Shown here piece by piece: positions 20,124-30,477 of a stretch of 64,000 bases of DNA. The DNA comes from Ruaniaceae bacterium KH17 (GTDB lineage Bacteria > Actinomycetota > Actinomycetes > Actinomycetales > Actinomycetaceae). Numbering within the stretch: the first letter of the stretch is position 1; each line of letters opens with the position of its first letter. Under the pieces are notes generated by a model. The model saw only the letters and a list, made by a program, of their open reading frames with translations, did not search any database and was not told where the DNA came from. Made by a program: the position numbers and the translations under genes. The DNA is taken from assembly GCA_900199505.1 (NCBI GenBank), contig FZQV01000008.1:1-64000 (forward strand), read 5' to 3'.

Positions 20124-20755
20124 GTCGTCTCCCGAAGTCGACCGTGACGCAGTTCCAGAACCCGCTTCATGTGACCGGCGACGGTGGGATCGTGGGTCGC
20201 GACGATGACCACCGCCTCGGGGAACGCAGAGTTCAGCGTGGCGGCCACATGATCGGCGTTGGCGCGATCGAGGTTGGCGGTGGGCTCGTCCGCGAGGACG
20301 ATGGCGGGGCGCCGGGCGGAGGCACGGGCGAGTGCCACTCGCTGTGCCTGTCCGCCGGAGAGATCCCGCACGCGGCGGTCTGCGAAATCGGCCACGCCGA
20401 AGAGGTCGAGTGCGTCCGCAGCCCGGTGAACGGCGTCGTCCCAGCGAGCGCCGAGGGCGAGCAGACCGATCGCCACGTTGTCGCGGGCCGTGCGACGCGG
20501 GATCAGATGCATCGCCTGGAACACCCATGAAACCGAACCGGAAGGGACCCGATTGCCTGCGAGATCGGTCAGCCTGACGCTCCCTGCCTGGGGCGGTCGC
20601 AATCCCCCGATCACCGTGAGGAGCGTGGACTTCCCCACACCGGAGGGTGACATGACCGCAACTGTCTCGCCGTGGTCCACGGTCAGGTCGAGGCCGTCGA
20701 GGATCGCCTCGCCGCCGGGATACGCGAAGGTGACTCCGCTCGCGACTACCGGCAC
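20120..20755 (-). CDS. ABC transporter ATPase (cassette 2)
   Basis: A 211-aa nucleotide-binding domain: Walker A SPSGVGKST (about 35-43), Q-loop WVFQAM, signature LSGGQAQRVALARA, Walker B IVLADEPTANLD and H-loop ATHD. LolD/MacB-like. The GTG start overlaps the adaptor gene end in the register TGC CGG TAG against GTG CCG GTA, the same 10-bp junction as in cassette 1. Confidence 0.92.
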   Translation of the reverse strand: MPVVASGVTFAYPGGEAILDGLDLTVDHGETVAVMSPSGVGKSTLLTVIGGLRPPQAGSVRLTDLAGNRVPSGSVSWVFQAMHLIPRRTARDNVAIGLLALGARWDDAVHRAADALDLFGVADFADRRVRDLSGGQAQRVALARASARRPAIVLADEPTANLDRANADHVAATLNSAFPEAVVIVATHDPTVAGHMKRVLELRHGRLRETT

Positions 20756-21822
20756 GTCCGGTCCCCCACATGTCGCGCGGCGTCGAGGAGTACCTGTTCT
20801 CCGGCGAGTTCTGGTGCGTCGACCGTGACGGCGCCCGACGCCGAGGTTCCTGACACGCGCACCGGCACCCCCGTGAACTCAGCGCCACTGCCGATCCAGG
20901 CGCACGCGCCGTCTGTATCGCCAGTTAGTGCGGAGGCGGGGAGCACGAGCGTGGGTACCGGCTCGGCGAATGCTAGTCGACCGTCGATGCGGACCTCGGC
21001 GGGAGGCGCACTCGCGCCTTGGACTTCCGGCGACGGCGAGCCTCCCGCCGCCGCTCTCGCCAGGGCGATCATTTCCGCGTCATCGGCGGCACTCGAGGTT
21101 CTCCAGGTCTCGCCGTCCGTGGTGAGGCCGATACGTGAGCCAGAGCTCACGAAGACGTAGCTCCCCGCTTCCGCGCCGGGCGTGACCGCAACGTCACCCA
21201 CGACAGGATGGCCTCTCAGGATCACAGCCCCGAGTGTCGGCGCACTCTGCCCGACGGCAACATCGACCGTTGCCACCGCGAACTCGCCATCGATCCGGAG
21301 CAGGTGAGTGGGATCGAAGACGCCGGTCGCGGGCGCCTTCACCGAGGCCTGCCAGGCCTTCACCAGCGTGGCTGTTGCGGGGCCGAAGCGGCCGTCCACC
21401 GCAACCTCCCGATCGAGCGCATCGGCAAGGAACTCCTGGAGCTGTGTCACGTCCTCCCCGCGAGCGCCCGTGCTCAACGTGCGGAAGAACGGGATCGCGG
21501 ACTCATACGCGATCACGGGAACGCCATCGGACGCGAACACGGGAACACCGTCGGCCACCGTCTCGCCCGGCTCAAGAAACACCTCGGTGACGATCCCGGA
21601 CCCACCCGAACTCGTCGCCGTCGGCGCCGGCTCGAAGTAGGCCACCAGCGTCGCCGCGCGGTTCGCGTCCGTGAGGTCCTCGACCACGGGCGCAAACGCC
21701 GCCGTCGGCGCGGGTTCCACTGTATTCGGGACGGGCTTGCCAATGACGGCCGCGGCCATGAGCGCCCCGGCCGCCAACGCCGTCGTCGCGAGGACGATCA
21801 GCATCGCGCCCGTTCCTTTCAC
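20746..21822 (-). CDS. Membrane-anchored adaptor with peptidoglycan-binding domain (cassette 2)
   Basis: A 358-aa protein with an N-terminal membrane anchor (about residues 7-27). HlyD-like segments flank a PG_binding_1 domain around residues 115-160 (DVTQLQEFLADAL, DGRFGPATATLVKAWQ). ExPG-domain adaptors of this build accompany FtsX-like exporters in Gram-positive bacteria and probably tether the transporter to the wall. GTG 21822 overlaps the lipoprotein stop (GTGA); ATG 21804 is an alternative start. Homologous in place and plan to 2459-3478, where the peptidoglycan-binding motif is eroded. Confidence 0.8.
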   Translation of the reverse strand: MKGTGAMLIVLATTALAAGALMAAAVIGKPVPNTVEPAPTAAFAPVVEDLTDANRAATLVAYFEPAPTATSSGGSGIVTEVFLEPGETVADGVPVFASDGVPVIAYESAIPFFRTLSTGARGEDVTQLQEFLADALDREVAVDGRFGPATATLVKAWQASVKAPATGVFDPTHLLRIDGEFAVATVDVAVGQSAPTLGAVILRGHPVVGDVAVTPGAEAGSYVFVSSGSRIGLTTDGETWRTSSAADDAEMIALARAAAGGSPSPEVQGASAPPAEVRIDGRLAFAEPVPTLVLPASALTGDTDGACAWIGSGAEFTGVPVRVSGTSASGAVTVDAPELAGEQVLLDAARHVGDRTCR

Positions 21823-22388
21823 GGAGCCTCCGTCACGCCGAACATGCCATCAGGGTAGACGAACGGATATTGGTCGAGGCAGATCTGCGCGAGACCCACT
21901 CGCTCAAGCGTCTCCGGTGTGGACTCGCCACCCCCACCAGGCTGATCCGCACCCGTGATCTGCGCCAGGAGGTCCGTCGCGGTCCCTGCTCGCCGTAGCC
22001 CCTTCAGCCCGGCGGCGTCCATGCACTGATACAGGTCATCCATCATCGCCTCGCGCTCGGCGCCGGTGGGCACGTGCTGCCACCACCACGTCTTCTCGAT
22101 CTCGAAGAGGTGCTCCTCGTAGCACTCATCATAAGCACGCCCTGCGCTCTCGATCTCGGCATCACTCGCGCCGCCGATTCCAAACGAAAGGAGCACACCA
22201 TCGGGCGCCTCATCGATCTTCGACACTTCGAAACCCTTCGCAACCACGCACTCGGCCGTCACCTCGACCGCTGTGCGGTACTTGGCCGCAGTGACCGCGC
22301 CCCCGCTGGGAGTACTGGTGTCAGTTCCCGCACACGAGCACAGCAAGAGAACGCCGAGCGAGCATCCCGCCATTCGGGAAATCAGCAC
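21819..22388 (-). CDS. Predicted lipoprotein with four spaced cysteines (cassette 2)
   Basis: A protein of about 189 aa (GTG 22388; ATG 22373 also possible) with a short signal ending in a lipobox LCSC-AGT, so it is membrane-anchored outside the cell. The mature region has cysteines in TAECVVAKG, YDECYEE, YQCMDAAGLKG and QICLDQYPF. These four sites align with those of the cassette 1 lipoprotein, including the shared C-x2-DAGL-type context. No named family recognised. The start overlaps the secreted-protein stop, unlike in cassette 1 where 199 bp separate them. Confidence 0.72.
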   Translation of the reverse strand: MLISRMAGCSLGVLLLCSCAGTDTSTPSGGAVTAAKYRTAVEVTAECVVAKGFEVSKIDEAPDGVLLSFGIGGASDAEIESAGRAYDECYEEHLFEIEKTWWWQHVPTGAEREAMMDDLYQCMDAAGLKGLRRAGTATDLLAQITGADQPGGGGESTPETLERVGLAQICLDQYPFVYPDGMFGVTEAP

Positions 22389-22798
22389 GTGAGCGACTTG
22401 CTGGCGGAGTTCTTGGTCGTTGTCGCCTGATCGCTCGACCGCCCAAACCCGACGGCACGCCAGTTGGCCTTGCCCATGCCATTGCAGTTGAAGCTCGTGG
22501 TGGCCGAGAGAGTCTGTGTCCCGGCGGAGTTGCGATAAGTCCAGCTTGTGGCATCACTCCACACGAGTAGGCTCTGCTTCTGGATCTTGCTTCCGGTGGT
22601 CACCGCCATCGGTTCCCAGTACTTGTCACACGTGACGGTTGCAGTAGCGTACATTCGCACCCCGTCCGTAGCCGGCAATCCGGGATTGAGATAGCAGTTC
22701 GCGTGCATCGCAGCCGAGGCAGGTACGGCCCCTCCAAGCATGCTTGCGAGGATCAGCGCCACCGTAGCCAACGTCGCTTTGGTTCGATTCTTCAACAA
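22382..22798 (-). CDS. Small secreted protein, putative bacteriocin or signal precursor (cassette 2)
   Basis: A protein of about 138 aa. The best start is one of two adjacent TTG codons (22798, 22795) placed 6 and 9 nt after GGAGG; the upstream ATG lacks a ribosome site. A Sec signal of about 28 residues (basic KNRTK, hydrophobic core, cut near VPASA-A) leaves a mature chain of about 110 residues with four cysteines: NCYLNPG, VTCDKY, FNCNG and the C-terminal residue. The early Cys-(L/V)NP-about 19 residues-Cys pattern resembles the cassette 1 protein. Ser, Thr and Asn rich. Secreted; activity unknown. Confidence 0.62.
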   Translation of the reverse strand: MLKNRTKATLATVALILASMLGGAVPASAAMHANCYLNPGLPATDGVRMYATATVTCDKYWEPMAVTTGSKIQKQSLLVWSDATSWTYRNSAGTQTLSATTSFNCNGMGKANWRAVGFGRSSDQATTTKNSASKSLTC

Positions 22799-22982
22799 GG
22801 TAATCCTCCCCACCTGAGTGTCTGGCAGATGTCCAGGACTCTTCAATAGTCCCCTGAAAGGAGACCTACGTGCTAGCGACTTTGGTATCGACTTTCGGAG
22901 AGAGTTCCCCTCATTCGCCGAGCAGAATAGATTCGGGAGTAAAAAGTCGACAGCTACATTCAGCTATTCGGGCGAATGTGTT

Positions 22983-24173
22983 CTATTCCGACGGCAGCGT
23001 GACCGTGACAAGCCAGCCTCCGTCCGCTGGAGTTGCGGAGAACGTTCCATCGAGCAGTGCGACCCGTTCCGCCATTCTCGCAATGCCGCGGCCCTTCCTT
23101 GACTGCGACGAGGGCGACGAGGGCGACGAGGGCGACGAGGGCGACGAAGTATCATTCCACACTGCTAGCAAATTGCAGTCACCATGCGATGTGAGCTCAA
23201 ATCTGACTCGCCTCGCCGGGCCGCAGTGTCGAAGAACGTTCGTAACGCACTCGTTGACAACGTGCCATAACGTCGTCGCAACACTCTGTGATACATCAAG
23301 AGTCGTAGGTACATCAACATCAACTGCAAACCCTGCTGAGACAAGTTGCTGAGCTTTCTCCCGAATCTGGGCACACACGTCGTGGACCACGGCCACTTCG
23401 CCACTCTGAGACGACTCCCCCGATCCCTGAAAGATCCTCATCGTTCGCCGAGTGTCGGTCAACGCTTGCTCAGCGGCGGTCAGCACGGCTTCGAGTGAGT
23501 GTTCGCGCGTAGCAGCATCTTCCGATCTCTGAAGAGCTCTGGCATGCATGACGACCACCGTGAGATCGTGCGCAATCACGTCATGTAGCTCATCAGCGAT
23601 GCGAGCTCGCTCGTCACGAACACTATCGACAACGTGTTCGTGGAGCAGTTCTTCGCGATCGCGACTCCGCACGAAAGCCAATCCAATCAGACCGGACGTC
23701 AGCATTATCACGACCACGCCGAGCGATCCTGCCTCCACCATAGTGGTATCCACCAGCTGAGCGGTCAGTGCAATTAGGACGACTATGACCGCGTAGGAGA
23801 GCGCGAACAAACTTGAGCATGTGTAGACAACGAGCCCAGTAGCGAGTGCCAGCATCACCGCTTCTGAGGCGCCCCCGCCAATAGTCACCGCGACGATCGC
23901 TGACGCCACCATCACGCCAGCTGCAAATGGTGGGTGCCACACGATAAGCGCCATCCCGACCATTACAAGGCCGCCAGCTAGATCGAGAAGGGAGTACTCC
24001 GACACTCCACCGTCGACCATTACGTCCACAAGCAAGGTGGCAACAATCACCACAAGCAACGAGGCACTAGCCAAATGCGGCATCGGCTGGTACGACCATA
24101 AGTCTCGGGTCATGCAAGCGAATCGACGCCCGTTCCTACTACGGAGCGACAGTGGTTCTCTCGAATCTGTCAC
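22983..24173 (-). CDS. Sensor histidine kinase (NarL/DesK-type)
   Basis: A protein of about 396 aa with five or six membrane segments in the first 150 residues, then a HisKA_3 dimerisation domain with the phospho-accepting His in ADELHDVIAHDL and a HATPase domain (N-box NECVTNVLRH, G-box GRGIARMAERV). It partners the divergent response regulator. The start chosen is GTG 24173: TACTAT lies 6 nt upstream, matching the leaderless pattern of other genes here. ATG 24113 and ATG 24407 are alternatives. A Ser-Ser-Pro repeat from a 9-bp tandem repeat interrupts the ATP-lid region. Upstream of the cassette 2 secreted-protein gene on the same strand, so it probably controls it. Confidence 0.85.
   Translation of the reverse strand: MTDSREPLSLRSRNGRRFACMTRDLWSYQPMPHLASASLLVVIVATLLVDVMVDGGVSEYSLLDLAGGLVMVGMALIVWHPPFAAGVMVASAIVAVTIGGGASEAVMLALATGLVVYTCSSLFALSYAVIVVLIALTAQLVDTTMVEAGSLGVVVIMLTSGLIGLAFVRSRDREELLHEHVVDSVRDERARIADELHDVIAHDLTVVVMHARALQRSEDAATREHSLEAVLTAAEQALTDTRRTMRIFQGSGESSQSGEVAVVHDVCAQIREKAQQLVSAGFAVDVDVPTTLDVSQSVATTLWHVVNECVTNVLRHCGPARRVRFELTSHGDCNLLAVWNDTSSPSSPSSPSSPSSQSRKGRGIARMAERVALLDGTFSATPADGGWLVTVTLPSE
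23105..23149 (-). repeat. 9-bp tandem repeat inside the kinase gene
   Basis: Four perfect copies of GCGACGAGG (plus strand) and a fifth with one change, in frame, encoding Ser-Ser-Pro repeats. Copy-number change would lengthen or shorten the linker without a frameshift. Confidence 0.85.
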
Positions 24174-24179
24174 TCCCAT

Positions 24180-24212
24180 ATAGTAGCGGGAAGCGTAGAG
24201 AGATATCTCTAC
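24180..24212 (-). promoter_or_regulatory. Kinase promoter with overlapping palindrome
   Basis: TACTAT at 24180-24185 (minus strand) sits 6 nt before GTG 24173. The inverted repeat GTAGAGA-GATA-TCTCTAC (24195-24212) covers the place of the -35 box. It looks like an operator for the partner response regulator. Confidence 0.4.
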
Positions 24213-24354
24213 TTGCAGATCCCAAGGAGTTTGCAGAGCAAGTCGCCTGGGCCGAAAGGCTCGAAGAACGGTAAGTATCCGAAAACTAGCATCTCTTTCA
24301 GTCCTCCCTGCGAGTTCAACAGTCGAAGGATTCCCCACAAAGCATGCCGACATG

Positions 24355-24422
24355 TAGATACCTAAGTCGCCGAGCAATAGATACTTTCGTCGCTGTATCT
24401 GCGTCATGCGCTGACATAGGCT
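24355..24422 (+). promoter_or_regulatory. Response-regulator promoter with TAGATAC repeats
   Basis: TAGGCT (24417-24422) lies 6 nt before ATG 24429. Upstream are direct repeats TAGATAC at 24355-24361 and 24378-24384 and an inverted GTATCT at 24395-24400. Together with the kinase promoter this fills the 255-bp gap between the two divergent genes. Confidence 0.35.
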
Positions 24423-24428
24423 TCACCC

Positions 24429-25088
24429 ATGGATCCAGTCCGCGTTCTCATTGCTGACGATGAAGCACTTATCCGCAGTGCATTACGGATCTTCGTTGAT
24501 GGTGATCCTCGTACTACCGTCGTCGGCGAAGCCATGAATGGGGGTGAGGCCGTCGATCGCTCCGCACGGATTGCTCCGGACGTAATACTCATGGACCTGC
24601 AAATGCCCATGATGGGCGGGATAGCCGCAACGGAATCGATTACCGGGAGTCAGCCAGATGTCCGGGTTCTCGCGCTCACCACATTCTCCTCTGAGCGCCA
24701 TGTTGTGTCGGCTTTGCGTGCGGGGGCTACCGGCTATCTCACGAAGGACACTCCGCCAGAGCAACTCATTGAGGCGATACTCGATGTCAACGTCGGAGAG
24801 TTCGTTCTCTCTCCCCAAATAAGCCGTAAGCTCGCTGAGGCCGTCAGGGCGGCTGGCTCTGGGCGGAGACTTCAAGTCGGCCCCGAACACACACAGCTCA
24901 CAGCGCGCGAACTCGATATTGTTCGCTTGCTCTCGGAGGGCATGTCGAACGCGGAGATCGGCAGAAGCCTCTCGATCGCCGAACCGACGGTAAAGGCGAC
25001 ACTGGGCCGGATCATGGCCAAGTGGAACGTTCGCGACCGCGTCCAGGTCCTCATCCGCGCCGTCCAGACTGGCCTCGTCAACCTCTGA
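24429..25088 (+). CDS. NarL/LuxR-family response regulator
   Basis: A 219-aa two-component regulator. The receiver domain (about 1-125) has the acidic pair DDE (10-12), phospho-acceptor Asp in ILMDLQMP (about 55), ALTTF (switch Thr) and the LTKD lysine. The C-terminal LuxR-type HTH (about 155-215) reads LTARELDIVRLLSEGMSNAEIGRSLSIAEPTVKATLGRIMAK. Apparently leaderless. Divergent from the kinase gene; probably activates the kinase and/or cassette 2. Confidence 0.93.
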   Translation: MDPVRVLIADDEALIRSALRIFVDGDPRTTVVGEAMNGGEAVDRSARIAPDVILMDLQMPMMGGIAATESITGSQPDVRVLALTTFSSERHVVSALRAGATGYLTKDTPPEQLIEAILDVNVGEFVLSPQISRKLAEAVRAAGSGRRLQVGPEHTQLTARELDIVRLLSEGMSNAEIGRSLSIAEPTVKATLGRIMAKWNVRDRVQVLIRAVQTGLVNL

Positions 25089-25101
25089 TCGAAGCGGGTG
25101 C

Positions 25102-25614
25102 TCAGCCTTCGGGAGTGTGTTCCTTGAGGTCCTGGACGATCTGGTTCGCCCAGGCGCGGATCTTGTCCCACTCGCGGTAGTCGCCCTCGGGCGCCGCACC
25201 CATGCGGGCGATCGAACGCTCGCGCAGGTTCAGGTTCGTCAGCTCGAGGCGGCCCTTGAATGTCTGGTGATCGATCGCATTAATGTCCAGCAGCGCCGGG
25301 CCCACACGCCGCGGGTCCTGCGCCTCGCCATTCGGCACGCCCGCCAAGCCACACGAGAACGCCCACACCGGAACCGTCCGCAACTGCTCGCGGAACCGCG
25401 AAATAAACGCCCGCGCATTCTCCGTCCACTGCGTCATATACACAGCGGAACCGAGCACCACGGCGTCGTACCCATCGATCGACTCCACCTCCGTGGGCGC
25501 GATGAGATCCACATCGAAACCACCGCGCGTGATCTCTTTGGCGATCGCCTCGGCAATCTCCGCGGTTGCACCATGCTTGGACGAAGCAGTAACGAGAACC
25601 TTCATGCGGATCAT
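25102..25614 (-). CDS. Flavodoxin-domain protein
   Basis: A 170-aa flavodoxin-fold protein: FMN-phosphate loop TASSKHGATAEIAEAI (about residues 10-25) and the second loop VVLGSAVYMTQW. The family includes HemG-like protoporphyrinogen oxidases, but the C-terminal half gives no clear assignment. ATG 25614 overlaps the SDR stop (ATGA) and is chosen for coupling; ATG 25605 starts directly at MKVLVTAS. Confidence 0.8.
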   Translation of the reverse strand: MIRMKVLVTASSKHGATAEIAEAIAKEITRGGFDVDLIAPTEVESIDGYDAVVLGSAVYMTQWTENARAFISRFREQLRTVPVWAFSCGLAGVPNGEAQDPRRVGPALLDINAIDHQTFKGRLELTNLNLRERSIARMGAAPEGDYREWDKIRAWANQIVQDLKEHTPEG

Positions 25615-26354
25615 TCTTGCACGATGCCGAGACTCCGGCGTGGGACTTTCAGATTCGCCGGCTCCGTCACCCCCGCGCGCACGTACGTCCCCGAGAGGTG
25701 GTCCGCATCGCCAGAGGCCAGTGTGAGCGCGAGTTGGACGACGTCGTCGGGATCGGTCCAATCCTTGCGCCCATCATGCGCTCGCATCGAGCTGGTCATG
25801 TCAGTGCGCACCACGCCCGGCGCCATCTCGAAGGCACGGATGCCCAGGTCATAGCCCGCAGCGTGGAGCGAGCCGCCGATCCGGAACAGCGCCGTCTTGG
25901 ATGCTGTGTACGCCGTGGCGACCTCGAAATCTCGCGTGCCGGAGCCCGAGTTGATGTCGATCACGCGGCCGCCACCTCGCGCGATCATCCGGGGCACGAG
26001 ATGCCGCGCAAACAGGAACGGTCCGCGCACATTCGTCTCCATGACGTCCCACCACTCGTCCGGGTCCGCCTCCCACAGCGGCACCTCGGCGTCGATCCGG
26101 CCGGCGTTGGAGATCAGTACGTCGATCGGGCCGAGCGCCTCCTCGGCGTTCTCGATCGCTCGGACCACGTCCGCTTCGCGGCGCACATCCACGGCCAGCC
26201 CGACGGCGTTCGCCCCCAGAGCGCGGATCTCCTTCACAACGCTCTCAGGCACCGAGGTCGCCGCAGCGGCCACCTCATAGCCCGCGGCAGCAAAGCCGCG
26301 CGCTAGGTGCGCCCCAATCCCACGCGAGGCGCCGGTGATCAGGACGGCCGTCAT
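25611..26354 (-). CDS. Short-chain dehydrogenase/reductase
   Basis: A 247-aa classical SDR: cofactor motif TGASRGIG (residues 7-14), structural ISNAG, catalytic Ser in INSGSG and the YTASK pair (about 150-154). Substrate not predictable. The start overlaps the pheT stop by 4 bp and the stop overlaps the flavodoxin gene, so pheS-pheT-SDR-flavodoxin probably form one transcript. Confidence 0.92.
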   Translation of the reverse strand: MTAVLITGASRGIGAHLARGFAAAGYEVAAAATSVPESVVKEIRALGANAVGLAVDVRREADVVRAIENAEEALGPIDVLISNAGRIDAEVPLWEADPDEWWDVMETNVRGPFLFARHLVPRMIARGGGRVIDINSGSGTRDFEVATAYTASKTALFRIGGSLHAAGYDLGIRAFEMAPGVVRTDMTSSMRAHDGRKDWTDPDDVVQLALTLASGDADHLSGTYVRAGVTEPANLKVPRRSLGIVQE

Positions 26355-28881
26355 CGCAGTGTTGCCCCCAGCTTGTCCGCAGCCGCATCGAGCACGGCCT
26401 GGCGCACGGCGGCAGTCTCTTCCGCGGAGAGCGTGTGATCGGCGCGCATGCGGAGCGCGAACGCCAGCGACTTCTTGCCGCCGAGCGCCTCCGAGCGGTA
26501 CTCGTCGAAGATCCGCACCTCTTCCGCCACGTCACCGGCGGCGGCGCGGACCACGGCCAGCGCCTCACCGTTCGGGATCGCGGCGTCCATCACGAGTGCG
26601 ATGTCTTCCTTAGCGAGCGGGTGCGTCGAGACGGCCTTCGGCGCGATCGGCGCGGGATCCGCCGCGGCGAAGAGCGCGTCGAGATCAAGCTCGAAGGCGA
26701 CCGAACGTTCGGGCAGGCCGAGCTCGGCCACGGCGCGCGGGTGCAACTCACCCGCATACCCGATCACGACGTCCCCCACCGAGAGCGCGGCACAGCGGCC
26801 GGGGTGCCAGGGAGCGAGATCGGCGGCGCTAGGAGTGAGTGTCACACCGATCGCCGAGCCGGCAAGCTGCGCAAGTTCGATGGCGTCCGCCCAGTCCACG
26901 CGGCGCGTGGCTCCGAGGATCCCGCCGCGCGCGAGCGTGCCGCCCGCGACGCCAGCCACATGCAGCGGCTGGTTCGGGACCGTCGCATGAATCGCATCGA
27001 GATCCTCGGACGCGGGCAGCGTACCCACGGCGGGCAGCGGCGATGCACCGAGAGACTTCCCCTCGGTCACCATGCCGATCTCGACCAGCGCCACGTCGTT
27101 GCCACGGCCCGCATTGCGGCGGGCTGCGTCCAGAAGAGACGCCAGAAGTGTGGAGCGCATGAACGGAGCGTCGTCGGCAATCGGGTTGGCAAGCTTCACC
27201 ATCGCTCGGCGCGGGTCGCCCTCAGGTACCTCAATGCGGTCGTAGATGTCGCCCACGAACGGATAGCTCAGCACCTCGTTGAGGCCGTGCTCTGCAAGCG
27301 TGCGAATCACGGCGCGGCGCTGCTGCTGGTTCCGCGTGAGGCCGGTCCCGACGGCGCCCGTGGGCACCACAGAGGGAACCTGGTCATAGCCGCGCAAGCG
27401 CACGACTTCCTCGATCAGGTCCTCGGGGTTACGCAGATCCGAGCGCCACGTGGGCGGCGTAACCTGGAACAGGCCCTCCCCCTCAGCCACCTCTGCACCG
27501 AGCAGGCGCAGGGTCTCGGCCACCTCGTCGTCGGTGTACGGGACACCAACAAGTCGCGACGCCTGCTGCGGATCGAACGAGATAGGCGACGGCGGCCGGA
27601 CCTCGTTCAGATCAAAGACGCGGGTGTCGATCGTGCCGCCACCGAACTCCACCAGGAGTTCCGCCGCGCGCTGCGCGGCCACCGCCGGAAGCTGCGGGTC
27701 CACGCCCCGCTCGAAGCGCTTGGCGGCTTCGCTCGGAAGCTTGTGCCGGCGGGCCGTGCGGGCCACCGTGATCGGGTCGAAGTGTGCGGCCTCGAGGAGC
27801 ACGTCCGAGGTTCCCTCATCGATCTCCGTGGAGGCTCCGCCCATCACTCCGGCCAGAGCGAGAACCCTGGCACCGTCGTCGTCCGTAATGAGTAGGTCTT
27901 CGGGATCGAGGGTGCGCTCCACGTCATCGAGCGTCACGAGCGTCTCCCCACCGGCGGCTCGACGCACCACGATCGGCTCGCGCATCTTGGCGAGATCGTA
28001 GGCGTGCATGGGCTGGCCGAGATCGAGCATCACGTAGTTGGAGATGTCCACGGCGAGCGAGATCGGGCGCATACCCGCCTGGCGGAGCCTGCGGACCATC
28101 CACTCGGGGCTGGCGGCGTTCGGGTCGATGCCGCGCACCACGCGGGTGACGAAGCGGTCGCAACCCACCTGACCATGGATCGGCGAATCGTCCCGCACCT
28201 CCACGCGGAAGCCGTCCGCGGTGGGCTCGGGCGCGGTGTATCGCGAGGCCGGATCCACGAAGGCGGCGCCGGTCGAGTGCGAGAACTCGCGGGCCACGCC
28301 ACGCATCGAGAAGCAGTAGCCGCGGTCCGGCGTCACGTTGATCTCGAGCAACTCCTCGCCGAGGCCGAGCAGCGGCAGCACGTTCGTGCCGGGCTCGGGG
28401 ATCTCGTCCCAGCGCCGCTCCAACACGATGATGCCGCCATGGTCCTCGCCGAGGCCAAGCTCGCGCTCGGAACAGATCATGCCGTCCGAGACGTGACCAT
28501 AGGTCTTGCGCGCCGCGATCGCGAACGGGCCGGGCAGCACGGTGCCGGGCAGTGCCACGACCACATGATCGCCCACCTCGAAGTTGTGCGCGCCGCAGAT
28601 GATCCCGCGACTTGCCAACTCGGACTTCTCCTTGCCGGTGCCGGGAGCGTCATTGAAGGGGCCGACGTCGACCCGGCAGTAGTTGACCGTCTTGCCGTTG
28701 GAGTGAGTCTCCTTGACGAGCGAGAGGACCCTACCCACCACGAGATCGCCGGTCACGGCCGCGGCATGGATTTCCTCTTCCTCCAGGCCCACCTTCACAA
28801 GGGCAGCTGCCAGCGCGGGCACATCGAGCCCTGCGGGAACCTCGGCGTGCTCGCCGAGCCATTCGAGCGGTACGTACGGCA

Positions 28882-28882
<1 letters not shown>
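26351..28882 (-). CDS. pheT: Phenylalanyl-tRNA synthetase beta subunit
   Basis: An 843-aa subunit of the heterotetrameric enzyme. Order visible: N-terminal region with the EMAP/tRNA-binding-like domain (about 40-155), B3/4 editing domain (about 215-385), B5 domain, catalytic-like core and a C-terminal ferredoxin-like anticodon-binding domain (about 750-843, DEYRSEALGGKKSLAF). Normal length for the family. ATG 28882 overlaps the pheS stop by one base (TGATG). Confidence 0.97.
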
Positions 28883-30006
<1,124 letters not shown>

Positions 30007-30007
30007 T

Positions 30008-30013
30008 TACGTT
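30008..30013 (+). promoter_or_regulatory. -10-like box of leaderless CBS gene
   Basis: TACGTT, 6 nt (GATCAC) before ATG 30020. No ribosome site is present between them. No convincing -35. Confidence 0.4.
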
Positions 30014-30019
30014 GATCAC

Positions 30020-30436
30020 ATGCGAGTTTCGGACATTATCAGCGCCAAGAGTGGCGTGGTCACGCTTCCGCCAACCGCAACAATCACCGAGTTGATCGCG
30101 GTGCTTGCCGAGCGCCGCATCGGAGCTGTGGTGATTGTTGACGAGCTGGGACTCGCGGGGATCGTCTCCGAGCGGGACGTGATCCGCTACATCAACGGCA
30201 CCGAGAATCCGGCTGATCCCGTTGCCGACATCATGACCACCACCGTCCACACCTGCCGCCCCACGGATGATCTCGGCGAACTTGCCTCCGTGATGACAAA
30301 CGAGCGCATCCGCCACCTGCCCGTGCTCGAGGGAGGCAATCTCGTGGGTATCGTCTCGATCGGCGATGTGGTGAAAGCTCGGCTCGACGATCTCGAGGCC
30401 GAGCGCGACCACCTGGAGCGCTACGTCCACGGCTGA
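30020..30436 (+). CDS. CBS-domain pair protein
   Basis: A 138-aa protein made only of two CBS motifs (about residues 8-60 and 72-127: VIVDELGLAGIVSERDVIRYI; LPVLEGGNLVGIVSIGDVVKARL) plus a short C-terminal helix. CBS pairs bind adenosyl ligands such as AMP or ATP and act as energy sensors. Stand-alone CBS proteins of this size are common in actinobacteria, often stress-linked. Divergent from pheS with 94 bp between starts; probably leaderless. Confidence 0.92.
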   Translation: MRVSDIISAKSGVVTLPPTATITELIAVLAERRIGAVVIVDELGLAGIVSERDVIRYINGTENPADPVADIMTTTVHTCRPTDDLGELASVMTNERIRHLPVLEGGNLVGIVSIGDVVKARLDDLEAERDHLERYVHG

Positions 30437-30477
30437 TCGCGCAACGAGTGCAGTTGCAGGATCTACCAACGCGATTC

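Noticed and set aside
19062-20888. 608-codon permease frame extended to 20888
   Set aside because: The first 255 codons are the ATPase gene in another frame; GTG 20123 overlaps the ATPase stop exactly.
24174-24407. Kinase start at ATG 24407
   Set aside because: The added 78 residues look non-homologous and contain the promoter-like palindrome; a leaderless GTG at 24173 fits better, though this is not proven.
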